Assembly (NCBI GenBank): GCA_946965045.2
Contig: OX337228.1
Location: forward strand, 1,116,001-1,180,000
Reading direction: 5' to 3'
Source: Epithemia pelagica
Taxonomy: Eukaryota; Bacillariophyta; Bacillariophyceae; Surirellales; Surirellaceae
DNA length: 64,000 nucleotides
A program made the position numbers and the translations under genes. Under the pieces are notes generated by a model. It did no database searches and had not been told where the DNA came from. It saw only the letters and a program-made list of their open reading frames with translations. The first letter of the stretch is position 1; each line of letters begins with the position of its first letter. This document shows, one piece after another, positions 21,238 through 31,734 of the stretch.

Positions 21238-21870
21238 TCGCAAAGGTTAAAGGGCGTCTGCCCAAACAGGAATGTGGTGAGTGTTAGGTTTTAGAGGCTG
21301 TACCAAAGCCTCAGCAGACAGAGAGCAAAGAGGACAATCAGGAGTCACCAACTACGTAGCCAGTTCCCCACGGGTCAAGGAAAAGGCCAACAACTACTAG
21401 GAGAGTAGGTAGGACACAAAGAGATGTGATGAATGGTGAGATTTTAGATTGTGAGCTTTATTCTAGATTTGTATGTCTTTCCCCATGGCTGTCTTTGCTG
21501 CCACATTAGGTTATTATCCCCAGTACTGGGTACAGAGATCCTACGTGCATTTCTTCCCAAATGTACTAAGGCTACGAAGATCTACTGGGTCATATCTCTA
21601 ATGTACCGTGGCTACGTATCCTGTACGTATCCTTGGATGATTCTCCATTTCCCAATGACCACAGGTTCTCACATGTATCTTTGATTCTCACATGTAAGCC
21701 AATGTTGGTAGTCCCGTCATGGTCAATGGCGCCAATCTCGTTTTCGATAGCATACCTAGAGAACTAGTTATGATAGTTCGAGTCTTGTCTACGGTGTGTT
21801 AAGTGAATCAACCACAAGAAGGTGTACTCCTTATCGAGACGACTCGATCGGATACCTATAACTTGTGCGA
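21238..21870 (-). repeat. Element 1 LTR, 5' copy
   Basis: 633 bp, read as identical to 17642-18274. It is followed by the ACCCC target-site duplication. The segment GGACACAAAGAGATGTGATG, followed by AATGGTGA, resembles a block in the LTR of element 2 (GGACACAAAAGAAGATGTGA, followed by TAAATGGTGA). Confidence 0.92.
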
Positions 21871-21875
21871 ACCCC

Positions 21876-22325
21876 TAGTGAAATGGTGACATCTTGTCAG
21901 ATCCGTCGACAACAGGAAAGCAGTTGATGATTGCTTCATCGAAAGAGATGCTTCGAAAACCAAGGGCAGCCTTTTGGCAGTCTTCCTCTGTTCTTGGAAA
22001 GCTAAACCCAACTTATCACACTGTAGACGAAAATATTGCATCGAATAGCAGTTTAATGCTAGAAATAACGCCTAAGCTTCATTGCAATAAATGAGGGTAC
22101 AATCAAAAATAGACATGCAATCAAAAATAGACATGCAATACACCCCCCCCCCCCACCATGCCCCCGCCCACCATGCCCCCGCTTCCCCCAAGATTGAGAT
22201 GATGTGACAACTTTTTTTTAAAATGCGCTATCGCGATAATCGCAATTTTGGGGCTCCACGTCAGGCCATGTACGAAAATTGCGACGCGATAAATCTGAAA
22301 GATAGACCAACCCTCACCTTCAGCA
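21876..22325. other. DNA between element 1 and the hAT transposon
   Basis: An 18-bp tandem repeat (CAATCAAAAATAGACATG at 22100-22117 and 22118-22135) and a C-rich stretch (CACCATGCCCCC repeats, 22140-22190) are present. Short frames on both strands (21856-22041 and 22121-22354 minus, 21894-22094 plus) have no recognisable domain. Confidence 0.5.
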
Positions 22326-22333
22326 CTCCTAAG

Positions 22334-22951
22334 CAGGGTATTGAAGTCACGCACCCCTAACTTTCAACTTACCACTTAAATTACCAATTTCTGACTTTTC
22401 TCACTAAATCAAATCAAAATTCATATATCATTTTGCAACTTTTTCGAATGCATTCAAATCAATACCATGATTATTTGATTAAACACTTAAAATCGTAACC
22501 ACAATCAAATCACATACCTGCATTTCTGATTATTGATTTTTCATCAAAAATCACACAGTAAATTATTAATCACAATGAAATCAAAGTTAAATTACCGCAA
22601 TAATGGAATGACTTTCATTAAGAAGTTAAGTCGTCACAATCAATTGCCAACTTTTCAATACTGAAACCAAGTTTCAATAATCCACGATTACTGATTTTAA
22701 ATGTAACTTTTTGATTATATTGTCAATACCGACTTATAATCACCCAGTACTATCTGCACCAATAGTGACAAAGCCGTACCTTTACTGGTTACTGGTACAT
22801 GTTACATGTGTGCAATGTGCAATGCGCATGTACCACATGGTACCTGGTACCTGGTATCGCTCATCGCCCCTCATTATTCTTTCACACAGCTTCAGATTTG
22901 CTCATCGCTCATTTGTTTTGAGCTGTTGAGTGTCGAGTGTCGAGCACTAAT
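22334..22951. repeat. hAT left terminal and subterminal region
   Basis: It begins with the terminal inverted repeat. Its AT-rich DNA repeats CACTTAAA, AATCAAATCA and TGATTATT-type words; the outer half has no coding frame. The region near 22760-22870 is richer in GGTACCTGGTAC-type palindromes and probably holds the transposase promoter. Confidence 0.65.
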
Positions 22952-25900
22952 ATGATCCCTGCTGGTTTCCAACTCAAAGTGACAACAGCAAGCTTATCCT
23001 CCATCTCTCCCATGACTGAAACCAGCAACACCACCACCGCATCGGACGGAGCTGAAGGCCACACCAACACTGCATCGAATCAAGCCGACGGCAACACTAC
23101 CAACACTGCATCGGATGGAGCTGAAGGCGACACAACCACCGCATCAAATCAAGCAGAAGGGAACACCACCACCACATCGAACGGAGGTAATGAAACAACT
23201 GACCCTGCTCTCACAAACCCTTCTACAAACAATCCCAACAACAACGAAGGGGATGGGAATCAAGGAAACAACGACCAAGAACAACCTCCTGGGGAAGGTG
23301 AGCGCAACCGAGAAACAAGAGCAAGATACAAGGCCGAAAAAGAAGTCCTCGAATTCAGACCCCCTCCCCCCTCCATTTTCAAGAACCTGAAAGGATCGTA
23401 TTGGGGATTAGTCTATCATATTGACTGGGTTATACTCCGCAAATACAGAGATGACAACTCTCCAGTCGACACTACTGACAGACCTGGTCTTCGTAAATGC
23501 CTTAAAGTCTTGAAGGAGGGTGACGATCCAGTCAATGCAAAGGACAAGACTCTTAGTTGTCTTGCGAAACGGTTGACAATTTGTCCTCTATGCTTTGACG
23601 ACCCTGATGCATCATTGTCTGATGCAGTAATTGGCTGTGGCAACCACGAGTCTTCATCCAACATAAACCAACACCGCTTGCGAAAGCACAAGGAAGAAGT
23701 TGAGAAAAAGACCCGAGAAGAAGCAATCATGGAAAAACAAGGCCAAAAGAAAATGTCTTCTTTTGTGTCCACTACGGTGACTCGTGCTACAGTCAGGAAT
23801 GAGTTTCAAAAGAAAATATATGAATTTGTCAACGACATGGGCTTTCCGTCACGGACTGTGGAAAAGCCCGCCTTCCGGTCTCTTTTGTCATTTGCAATCA
23901 GCAATGCCAATCTCCTACGCCCATCTGATGCATCCATCAGTAATAGGGCTATGACATCGATGCGGATTGATTCCTACAACTCTTTCCTTCGAGAAGTGAA
24001 CAACCTTGGCGACAATATTCGTGAGACATTCAAGTCATGGTGTGGGAAAAGGATTCGCTTTGCATGCCTTGTCCACGATGTATGGCAGGGCTGCAAGAAG
24101 GACATACTTGGAGTCACCCTCATTCTTCCGGACCCACGCAATTGCAACGTCTACAAAATACCCATTGGCTTACTACAGACCAAAGGCCACTCTGCTGCAC
24201 AGGTTGCCGATCACACGGAGACAATTCTAAATCAGGTTGGATTCACCCGACTCGATTTGTGTGCGTCTATCAACGACAACACAAACTCGGCTGTATTGGC
24301 CGGAAAATACATTACAGGGATGGAACAAGGCGGCAAATGCGACATGCACCGGGCAGAGCTTATTTTGAAGCATGCCACCGGACAGGCCATTCGTAAACGG
24401 GGTCGTGTTGTCATTGATGAGAACAAAAAATTCCTGGCTCTGTACAAGGTATTCCATTTATTTGCGTCTTGGTTGATGAGCAAGAAGGCCCGGGCCCGTT
24501 TTGAAAACCTGAGATCGTTCGCAAAACAGAATGGTCGCATCATTGTCGAGATTCAACTCCCTAATGGCACACGAGTGATGGGATGTTTGATCATGTTTCA
24601 CGGTTTGTTACGCAATAAGTTCATTATGGATGATTATGCCCGATCCTCTCTGGTAAATGATAATGAATTCAGATCCAAGTATCCAAGCGTAGAAGATTGG
24701 AAACAACTTGCAGAGTACGAGGGAATCCTTCAGCCCCTCCAGTCCTGTGCCATGACACTTCAAACAGACGACCCATCTGCAGCCTCAGCTTCCCTGGTAG
24801 AAATTTTCCTGTCAAAGTATGCCATTGAACAGATGCAGAAGAAAGGAGTTCGAATTCTTGACGTGGAAACATCACCCTGGGATGCAAGTTTGACAATCAA
24901 GAAATTGGACAGCAAACGCGTCCGTCGTGCTCATGATCTTCTTCTTGTTCCAAGCCAAAATTTGATCCTGCGCATCCTGAGAGAATATCGCCATTACATG
25001 ATGGAATCCAAGGACGTCGACGCTGAAAAAGCGATGTTGTCGAATCCCCTTCTTTGTACCTCCGGTCCTCTCCTGTTCAAAAAGATCGGCTTTTTCAAAG
25101 ACACGGACATTGAACGTATAGAGAAGAACTTCATGGAAGATTGCTTTGAAAAATACTATTCTCCTGCTCCTGAACCTGCCACAAATCAAGGAACAGGGAC
25201 GACTTCAAATGCTCCTTTGGCAAACAACAACAATTCTGCTCCAAGCAATGATTCGGAAACCAATGGGAATGGAGAGAACAACTTGTTAACGGCTGACGAC
25301 GATGATGCTTCTGGGACGTCCTTTGACATATTCGATGATATTGATCTTGCTGTGGACGACACTACCGCTGATGCTGGAGACAACAGTAACACAGGGAACA
25401 ATGAAGTTGATCGGACCAACAGACTGGAGAAGCTTATCAAGGAAGAATACACGGACTACAAGCGGTTTTGTGAAAGGAAGGTCCGTCTTCAATGGACTGA
25501 TCTGATCAACCAGTACCCAACCTCTGCGTACTTGGAGGATTTGACTGACTGGGATGATCCAAAGAAAAAATGGTTCGCGGTACGATGCAAAAAGCAAGAC
25601 TTCACTGCTGTAGGCAAATACTTTGACGTCATGGCCTGGTGGGATGCTAACAAGACTAACTACCCACGGCTTTTCCCAACGGCAATTGTATGGTTGAGTA
25701 AACCAGCTACGAATGCCTTCCAAGAGAGGGTATTCTCCTGTTCGTCTTGGTTGGATTCTAACAGGCTCATGAGGAAGGAGTCCCCCCATAACTTTCAAAT
25801 GCGGTCTCTGACGTGTGTGTCCAGGCCTGTGCGTGCGAAGATCACAGAAGCAGAGAAAGAATTGATCAAGCGTCCCAAGGCAATCCAGCAAGTAATCACG

Positions 25901-26533
25901 GAATTACACCTCGACAGCTGGAAAGAACGCGATGTAATCGAAATTCACGACAATGAGCCTACTGGGGGAAGCACCACAGCAACAGGTGCCGCCGCTACTA
26001 GTGTGGGCGTAGTCTCTGGGAGTGCAACGGACAATTCCCTTGCAGACCATCCAGCAGACGGAGTCCGAGTTGACGCAATGCTCAATAATATCAAGAAGCT
26101 GGAGGCGTACCTGAAGCAGAAGGAGACAGAGGATGTGTTGAACTTTGGATTCCTCGACGATACTACTGACGACAAAGAAGTTGTAGGGGAAAAGGATCTC
26201 GCCTATGCCGATTCGGTGGAGATTGTTGATTTGACTGGAGGACTCGGTGAAAAGGTTCTCGACGACACAGTGGACGACGACAAACTTCTTGTTTCTGTCT
26301 TGAAGCAGAAACAAGGGCCCACTGATGTTGTGGTGGTTCTGGAACAAAGCAGTAACAACGGTAGTGCCACAGGAACATCGGCCAACGTTGCTGGGATCAC
26401 TGTAAATACAACAAGTGACTCGATGTCGGCCATGTCATCAGTTACTGGTAGAAGATCAACTACCACAAACAAGAGCACAACGACATCTTCTAGTCGGAAA
26501 AGAAAAGCTCCACCCACACATCAGGCAATCTAG
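22952..26533 (+). CDS. hAT transposase
   Basis: About 1193 residues from the first ATG in frame (22952). The N-terminus is Thr/Asn-rich and disordered with repeated ASDGAEG and ASNQADG units. A BED-type zinc finger follows: Cys211, Cys214 and His at about 241 and 246 (CPLC...HRLRKH). The RNase H-like catalytic core has an Asp near 375 (LVHDVWQG) and near 443 (SINDNTNS). An acidic Asn-rich insert (about 740-830) precedes the hAT dimerisation domain (VMAWWDANK...YPRLFPTA, then ATNAFQERVFS, about 893-925). It ends in Ser/Thr-rich sequence with a basic RKRKAPP, a possible nuclear signal. It excises and reinserts the surrounding element. No stop or frameshift is seen, but the stop codon sits in a tandem duplication. 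Its C-terminus faces the HhH-GPD gene 130 bp away. Confidence 0.93.
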   Translation: MIPAGFQLKVTTASLSSISPMTETSNTTTASDGAEGHTNTASNQADGNTTNTASDGAEGDTTTASNQAEGNTTTTSNGGNETTDPALTNPSTNNPNNNEGDGNQGNNDQEQPPGEGERNRETRARYKAEKEVLEFRPPPPSIFKNLKGSYWGLVYHIDWVILRKYRDDNSPVDTTDRPGLRKCLKVLKEGDDPVNAKDKTLSCLAKRLTICPLCFDDPDASLSDAVIGCGNHESSSNINQHRLRKHKEEVEKKTREEAIMEKQGQKKMSSFVSTTVTRATVRNEFQKKIYEFVNDMGFPSRTVEKPAFRSLLSFAISNANLLRPSDASISNRAMTSMRIDSYNSFLREVNNLGDNIRETFKSWCGKRIRFACLVHDVWQGCKKDILGVTLILPDPRNCNVYKIPIGLLQTKGHSAAQVADHTETILNQVGFTRLDLCASINDNTNSAVLAGKYITGMEQGGKCDMHRAELILKHATGQAIRKRGRVVIDENKKFLALYKVFHLFASWLMSKKARARFENLRSFAKQNGRIIVEIQLPNGTRVMGCLIMFHGLLRNKFIMDDYARSSLVNDNEFRSKYPSVEDWKQLAEYEGILQPLQSCAMTLQTDDPSAASASLVEIFLSKYAIEQMQKKGVRILDVETSPWDASLTIKKLDSKRVRRAHDLLLVPSQNLILRILREYRHYMMESKDVDAEKAMLSNPLLCTSGPLLFKKIGFFKDTDIERIEKNFMEDCFEKYYSPAPEPATNQGTGTTSNAPLANNNNSAPSNDSETNGNGENNLLTADDDDASGTSFDIFDDIDLAVDDTTADAGDNSNTGNNEVDRTNRLEKLIKEEYTDYKRFCERKVRLQWTDLINQYPTSAYLEDLTDWDDPKKKWFAVRCKKQDFTAVGKYFDVMAWWDANKTNYPRLFPTAIVWLSKPATNAFQERVFSCSSWLDSNRLMRKESPHNFQMRSLTCVSRPVRAKITEAEKELIKRPKAIQQVITELHLDSWKERDVIEIHDNEPTGGSTTATGAAATSVGVVSGSATDNSLADHPADGVRVDAMLNNIKKLEAYLKQKETEDVLNFGFLDDTTDDKEVVGEKDLAYADSVEIVDLTGGLGEKVLDDTVDDDKLLVSVLKQKQGPTDVVVVLEQSSNNGSATGTSANVAGITVNTTSDSMSAMSSVTGRRSTTTNKSTTTSSSRKRKAPPTHQAI

Positions 26534-26570
26534 TCGGAAAAGAAAAGCTCCACCCCCTACATCAGGCAAT
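26490..26570 (+). repeat. 40-bp tandem duplication across the transposase stop codon
   Basis: CTAGTCGGAAAAGAAAAGCT plus CCACCC...ATCAGGCAAT occurs at 26490-26529 and again at 26530-26570, with one extra base and a two-base change in the second copy. The TAG of the second copy is the stop codon. Each copy encodes the basic RKRKAPP segment. Confidence 0.9.
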
Positions 26571-26665
26571 CAGCAAGGAGGAGCACAGAATATGAATTTG
26601 AATAAACAAAGCGAAGACTGATAAACGAATACATATTATGATAAGTAACTAACAATGAACGGTAT

Positions 26666-28574
26666 TTAGTGGCCATATTTCTTAAAGATAGACAAACAAA
26701 GTCGAGCAACCTCAGGAGGTTGCACCTGCTTGGATTCAAGAAGGGTACGGAATGGAATTGTTTGGGTATTGACCATCTGCCCCAAAGACCCGAACACGGG
26801 ATTTACCTTGTGCCAATAGTTCTTTGGCAACCATTCTTCGATGGCCTTTGAACATTCGTAGCCGTCAGTGCAATTGTGCGGTACCCACCCAAGATGGACT
26901 GCCCAACGGATTACGTGTATATCTGCAGGGATACCATCCATGCGATCAAAAGCATATGTGATGACAATGTTGGCCGTTTTGTAGCCAACTCCGAATAAAG
27001 TACCGATTTCCTCAACAGAGATGTTTGGGGGGATGATTCCACCATGCAGGGAAACAAAGTTGTCAGCTGCATTGACAATGCGTTCTGCATTTTGGTAAAA
27101 TCTCCCAGTGGACGTCAATAAGGAGCATAAGACGTCCATACCATACATTTTGGCAAATTCGATGACGTTGTTGCAGATGTCAAACCAGTAGAGAATAATC
27201 GTGGGACAAGTACCGCAAGTTGTGAGTCTGCAGTGCTCGAACTCATCAGAATGACCATTAGGCACATAAATGCCCGGTCGTAAACAATGCTGTCGCCGTC
27301 GTCGTCGTGACATGATTTGTCGATCCATTCCTGCCATGTATCTCGGGGCATTGAGAACGCAGGCGTCTTTGTCAAACCTTGATGAAATGCACACAGGTCT
27401 TGGAAGGATGCAATCAAACGGTTTTTCTTCGTTTCATCAATGGTCATAGAACGTAAATTTTTCAACGTCGTCATTGGAGAGTACTTTACTGGGTCCCCTG
27501 GCATGTGTCGTTCTCCATTATTGTACTTGATTTTGGTTTTTGCTGAAGATCCTGCAAGCAAGAGTTCGGCTTTTTTGGACACGGATGTTCGGGTGTTTCG
27601 TTTAGTAAAAGGGAGAAGTGACCGATTTGTACTCTGTTTTGTTGGCTTTTGTTCCGTTTTGTAACGCGCTGTTTCGAAAGGCTTGGACAGTCCATGGACT
27701 TCCTGTGGGGAGTAGGCGACTCAGGTGTGACTATTGGGGCAGGTTGTTGTTCCGTGATTGTTGGAGTGTGGGGCATTTTGGGTTCCGTGGAAGGGTCAGG
27801 AGTACAAGTAGGAGTAGGAATGCCGGTGGTCTCTCGAGTTTTCATTGTTTGCGTGTCTGTTGATTGAGTGCAGAATTTGGTTCGGGAGGTTTGAGAGGGT
27901 GTGATGGTAGAGACAAGGCGTGTCAAGGGAGGGCTTGAGCTCGTAAGTTTTTGAAGTTCGGCCGAAAGAATATCCAGAATTGGTTTCATGGGAATTGATT
28001 CAGGTCGAAGTTGGCAACCATCATGGCCCAGTACATTGAGTGCCGGTTTCACATTATTGCGAAGGAACCAACAACGAACTAGCTGTCTTGCATCTGGGCA
28101 TCCGGTGAGATGGATGTACACGAACCGTTTGAGATCTTGGTAGGTAGAGTCCCTTTGTATATCAATTCCCAACTTGTATCGAAGTATAACGTGAAGTAAT
28201 GTGTCGTCATGATGTATTTCAGGTGGAGAGCAATTTTCCCAAGAAGTGGAGGTGCAGAGAAGCTTAAGAATCTCGTCTTTGACAATGGAGTTGTTCTTCT
28301 CGTCTTTGACGATGGAGTTGTTTTAGTTTTGACATAGAATACACGTCTGGGGAGGGGAGCATAGACAGGTGGGTGCTGTTTGTTGTTTCGTGACAATAAT
28401 CGAAGTGCCACTTTCATTCAACCAAGCTTGAACGACATCTTCCACTGAAGCACTTCCATCTGTTGATTGGTCTTTTTGTTTCTTAGTTGTCTTTTCAATA
28501 AGAGCCACTAGTGACGATGGAATACGGCGGATGAAGTGATCAGGTAAAAGTTTCACGGAAATGGACAGAAACAT
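26666..28574 (-). CDS. HhH-GPD (endonuclease III-type) DNA glycosylase-like protein carried by the hAT element
   Basis: The C-terminal part (27350 to 26666) matches the endonuclease III fold. A MVILMSSSTADSQLA helix leads, followed by GRFYQNAERIV. The helix-hairpin-helix LFGVGYKTANIV carries the catalytic Lys, and GIPADIHVIRWAVHLGW the catalytic Asp. FGSLGQMVN follows. The C-terminal iron-sulphur cysteines of bacterial Nth are absent. Such enzymes remove damaged bases and nick DNA. Upstream, a 230-residue region in a second frame includes DDTLLHVILRYKLGID and RFVYIHLTGCPDARQLVRCW, which I do not recognise, then a Pro-Thr-rich linker. The ATG is at 28574. The reading frame changes near 27.7 and 27.2 kb, and a TAA lies at 28323. 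Introns (for example an acceptor CCCACAG near 27710) or decay could explain these; exon borders are unresolved. Confidence 0.68.
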
Positions 28575-29148
28575 GGCTTGCTGCTATTTGCAATGAAGGG
28601 TTGAGGGTGTTGTGACTTGGGAGTGTGTCGCCGTTCGCTGTATGAGATGGTCAAGGGCGAATGTGAGCGTCGCTTGACACTGTTAACTGATAGATACTCA
28701 TTGAAATCAGTGATTTAAGTAGGTGATTAAAGTCAAACTTTTTTCTATGATTAAGTTAATTTCGTAAGCAATTTTTGGAGAAAAAAGTTAAGTCAGGGGG
28801 CTGTTGGTAGTGACTTCGATCATGAAGTGAAGTCATGACAGTATGTGACTTGACTTCGTCTAGCGAAGTGAAGTCATGGACTGATTACGTGTGATTAAGT
28901 CACTTAATGCTAAGTCATGGATGTATCCTCTGAGTCAGAAAAAGTCAAAGTGAAATTAGCATCGTTACATGATTGGCTTTAAGTCATAAGTGAAATTAGA
29001 TATATGTATTCAAAGACTTATAGTTGGTAATTAATTTGATGTACTGAATGATTGACTATTACGATGGAGTTAAGTTATGACGTATAAAATAGACGACTTA
29101 AAGTTCATAGTTATAATTGAGTAGAGTATTTCTAACTTCAATACCCTG
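28575..29148. repeat. hAT right subterminal and terminal region
   Basis: From about 28690 the sequence is crowded with AAGTCA/TGACTT words in both orientations (for example GAAGTGAAGTCATG twice, at about 28824 and 28867). It ends in the terminal inverted repeat. Such arrays usually bind hAT transposase. The outer 400 bases hold no gene. The promoter of the HhH-GPD gene is expected near 28575-28690. Confidence 0.65.
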
Positions 29149-29156
29149 CTCCTAAG

Positions 29157-31734
29157 GACACTCCCCCGGTGGTAGTGTTCGGTGAAGGTGAACTAGAGGA
29201 ACTACCTCTGTTTCCAGCCAGGTGCAAGTGGAGTTAGATTAGGTATTACTCCTAGTTCCAGCCCACGTGTCAGCGAGCGAGAAGTAGAATACTTCCCAGT
29301 TCCCAGTCCTAGAACGAACAAACCTAAACTACCTTCCGGTGATTTTATATTCACGGCACCATGTGTTGAATCTTTCCGCTTAAATTTGTATAGTACTAAT
29401 GTGTAGTGCTCAACGCATCTACCGTTAAGTCTTAAATCCGACATGCCAACTGTTTGAAACTGTAACTCGTAACTCTCGTAGTATCCGAACAAAATACAAC
29501 GGTGAGTAAAACTACGTAGCTCCTGGTACATTCCAACCATACTTTAGACCTCATAGTAGGTTGGCATCCACAAGACGATACCTTTGCTACCTATCTTTCT
29601 TTTCCTATGTGGTCCAACCTCCAACACGTCTAAGTACTCCTAGAGGAATATGGCTGGCACTTGCAGATGGCCGTAAGAAATGAACTTACAACGTGGGATT
29701 ATCATTGAGTGTGATTCAAACAGCAATCAAACAAGAATGGGACGACAAACTTGGCTAGAATAGACCTGGCTAGTGGCAAAGAAGAATAGACCCAACGAAA
29801 AGACATCCTATTAGCGCAGTGGACCATACACACACAAAACAAGAAATGCTGGTTCTATGACACTGCCTTGCGACAATCAAAACAATTCTAGAGCTCTAAA
29901 CAAGGTGTATCATTGTACGAGGACCAACTCAAGCACTACCACCACCAGGAGCATCCCAACTGGAGGGAGCCCGGTGCCATCGAGGGAAGAGGCCCATTCC
30001 AGGATGCACCACAAGTGGGAGAATGACTGGCATCCAATAGAGTGGCATCTTGTTGAAAAATAGCTGAGGAGCTGTTGGATGGAGTTGTATTCGTGGTGGT
30101 GGTACTTGTCGTCGTGGCCATGCTTATTGGCAAACGCAAGAGACTCCACAAATGGCGACAATGGGCCATGCTTGGAAGGTTCTTGTTTGGTCAGCCGTTA
30201 TAGGCGTGAATGACAACATGGAAGACAACATGTTGTTGTTGTGGTTGGTGTTGGGTGTGTTGTTGTATGTCGATGTGGAAAAAATCTCGTGCAGGTCCCT
30301 TCTTAAAACAGAGAATGAAATAGATATAGCTACTAGAAAGCACATATAACACAATGTATGTCACTACTGCTTTTGTGCTTACTGTTGCTCCATACTTGCG
30401 AAAAGAAGGCCTCTGTTTCGTCTTTTAATCGTTGATTGTTGTGTGCTAACGTGCCAAACCGAGCTGTTTTGGAGTGGTAAGCAATCTTAAGCTGCACTTC
30501 TCCCACCACATCCACCACTTCATATCGCTTTAATACTGCTGAAGGAGAATAGGAAGCAGTATCAGGGCGTGAGAAAGTGTAATGGACAAGAAGCAGCAAA
30601 AACGGAGCAGCACAGTCAACATTGAAGAAAAGCCACGTAGCATCTCAGATGAACGACTTCATCTCTACCAATCCTTTGATTTTCCCCACGAAACTTAAAA
30701 ATCGTGTATATTGCATACATTTTGCGACACGCACAAAGCTTCGACCTCTATCAGTGTCCTCGTCTGATGAACGGTGGTATCCAAAGCGGAGCGTCATGGC
30801 GAGGTTGTGATTTTATTATCTAGCTTAACCGTGCAGTACGTGAAATGAAAAATGTGAGAAAAGTTGTATTTCAGTCATGAAGTACACTTACTTTCATAGT
30901 GCAGAGTTGTATTTTTGGTATGGGTTTGCGCAACTGAGAGGGCAACTTTTAGTTGTACGGCATACTCTCGCAACTATAAGCTAGAGGCACACTATGAAGT
31001 ACGAAGACATCCTCCTGATGGGACTGACTGGACTGATGCATACTCCTGCATCCACTATAATACTACGCGATTCGAGACCCAGTCAAGAAGAATACTACTC
31101 CAGTTGTATTTTTGCGTTATTCTAGAAGTACTTTGAGTTATCCAGTCTTATGATTTTATTCAAAATCCGACTTATCATTCTCATTTTATGGATGGATGAA
31201 GCTCTTTGGGGGCAGGCTCGTTTTACGGGTAAATCGTCCGTTTTTTTCACCATTCCGATGGTGCCATGAATGTAAAATCACCGGTAGTGCCAATGCCAGT
31301 GGCTTGCGTGTAGCGGTTTGAATTCACGCCCGTCACCTGTCACGTTGTTGACGCGCGTGCGATCGTATTATACTAATGTATCTTCAGATTGTACATTTGT
31401 ACAAGTCGTTTCGTGACTCATGTGCCATGACTCATTTGCTCCGCTTTTTTTCTTTGAAAAACTGAGCACAGATTCGCGAAATCTGTGCCAAAAAAAACAG
31501 GAATAACACAGATTTAAATTTGTCCCAGGGTTTGTTCCGTACGCTGCAGAGCCATTTTCATGGAATAGCACAGATTTGTCGAGTTGTTCCAGTTATATTC
31601 CAACGACTGCTCATGCCCTTACCTATTCATAACCTATTAGACCAACCTCGAAACTCGAATCTTGAGTTTTGCCTCGGGAATTCTTTTTTGTTTTACCAGG
31701 ATGAGGCGACTGACTTGGTACTGTGCTGGGAGTA
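29157..31734. other. 2.6 kb with no recognised gene
   Basis: Open frames of up to 112 codons occur on both strands (e.g. 29202-29540 minus) but overlap, lack domains and read as random. Simple repeats include ACCACCACCAGG near 29937 and TTGTTGTTG near 30230. The region separates the hAT element from the split retroelement. It may be old transposon debris. Confidence 0.5.

Larger units (their letters stand above)
17642..21870 (-). mobile_element. Element 1: non-autonomous LTR retrotransposon
   Basis: Two identical 633-bp LTRs (17642-18274 and 21238-21870) flank 2963 bp. A 5-bp target-site duplication, ACCCC, lies at 17637-17641 and 21871-21875. In the minus orientation the primer-binding site abuts the 5' LTR (21223-21237) and a GGGGAG purine tract abuts the 3' LTR (18275-18280). 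The only sizeable ORF is Gag-like; there is no protease, integrase or reverse transcriptase, so it must be moved by another element. LTR ends are TCGCA...TGCGA, not the usual TG...CA. LTR identity implies a recent insertion. Confidence 0.92.
22334..29148 (+). mobile_element. hAT-superfamily DNA transposon, 6815 bp, with two genes
   Basis: The left end CAGGGTATTGAAGT (22334) and right end ACTTCAATACCCTG (to 29148) are perfect terminal inverted repeats. They are flanked by the 8-bp direct repeat CTCCTAAG (22326-22333 and 29149-29156). An 8-bp duplication and CAGGG-type ends are diagnostic of hAT. Inside are a full-length hAT transposase (+) and, convergent to it, an HhH-GPD domain gene (-). Both subterminal regions (22334-22951 and 28575-29148) are AT-rich and dense in short words such as AAGTCA, GTGATTA and TTAAGT, likely transposase-binding sites. 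Intact ends and a long open transposase suggest a young copy. Confidence 0.94.

Noticed and set aside
29202-29540. 112-codon minus ORF near the hAT right flank
   Set aside because: Composition looks random, there is no domain or splice context, and similar-length frames occur on both strands around it.
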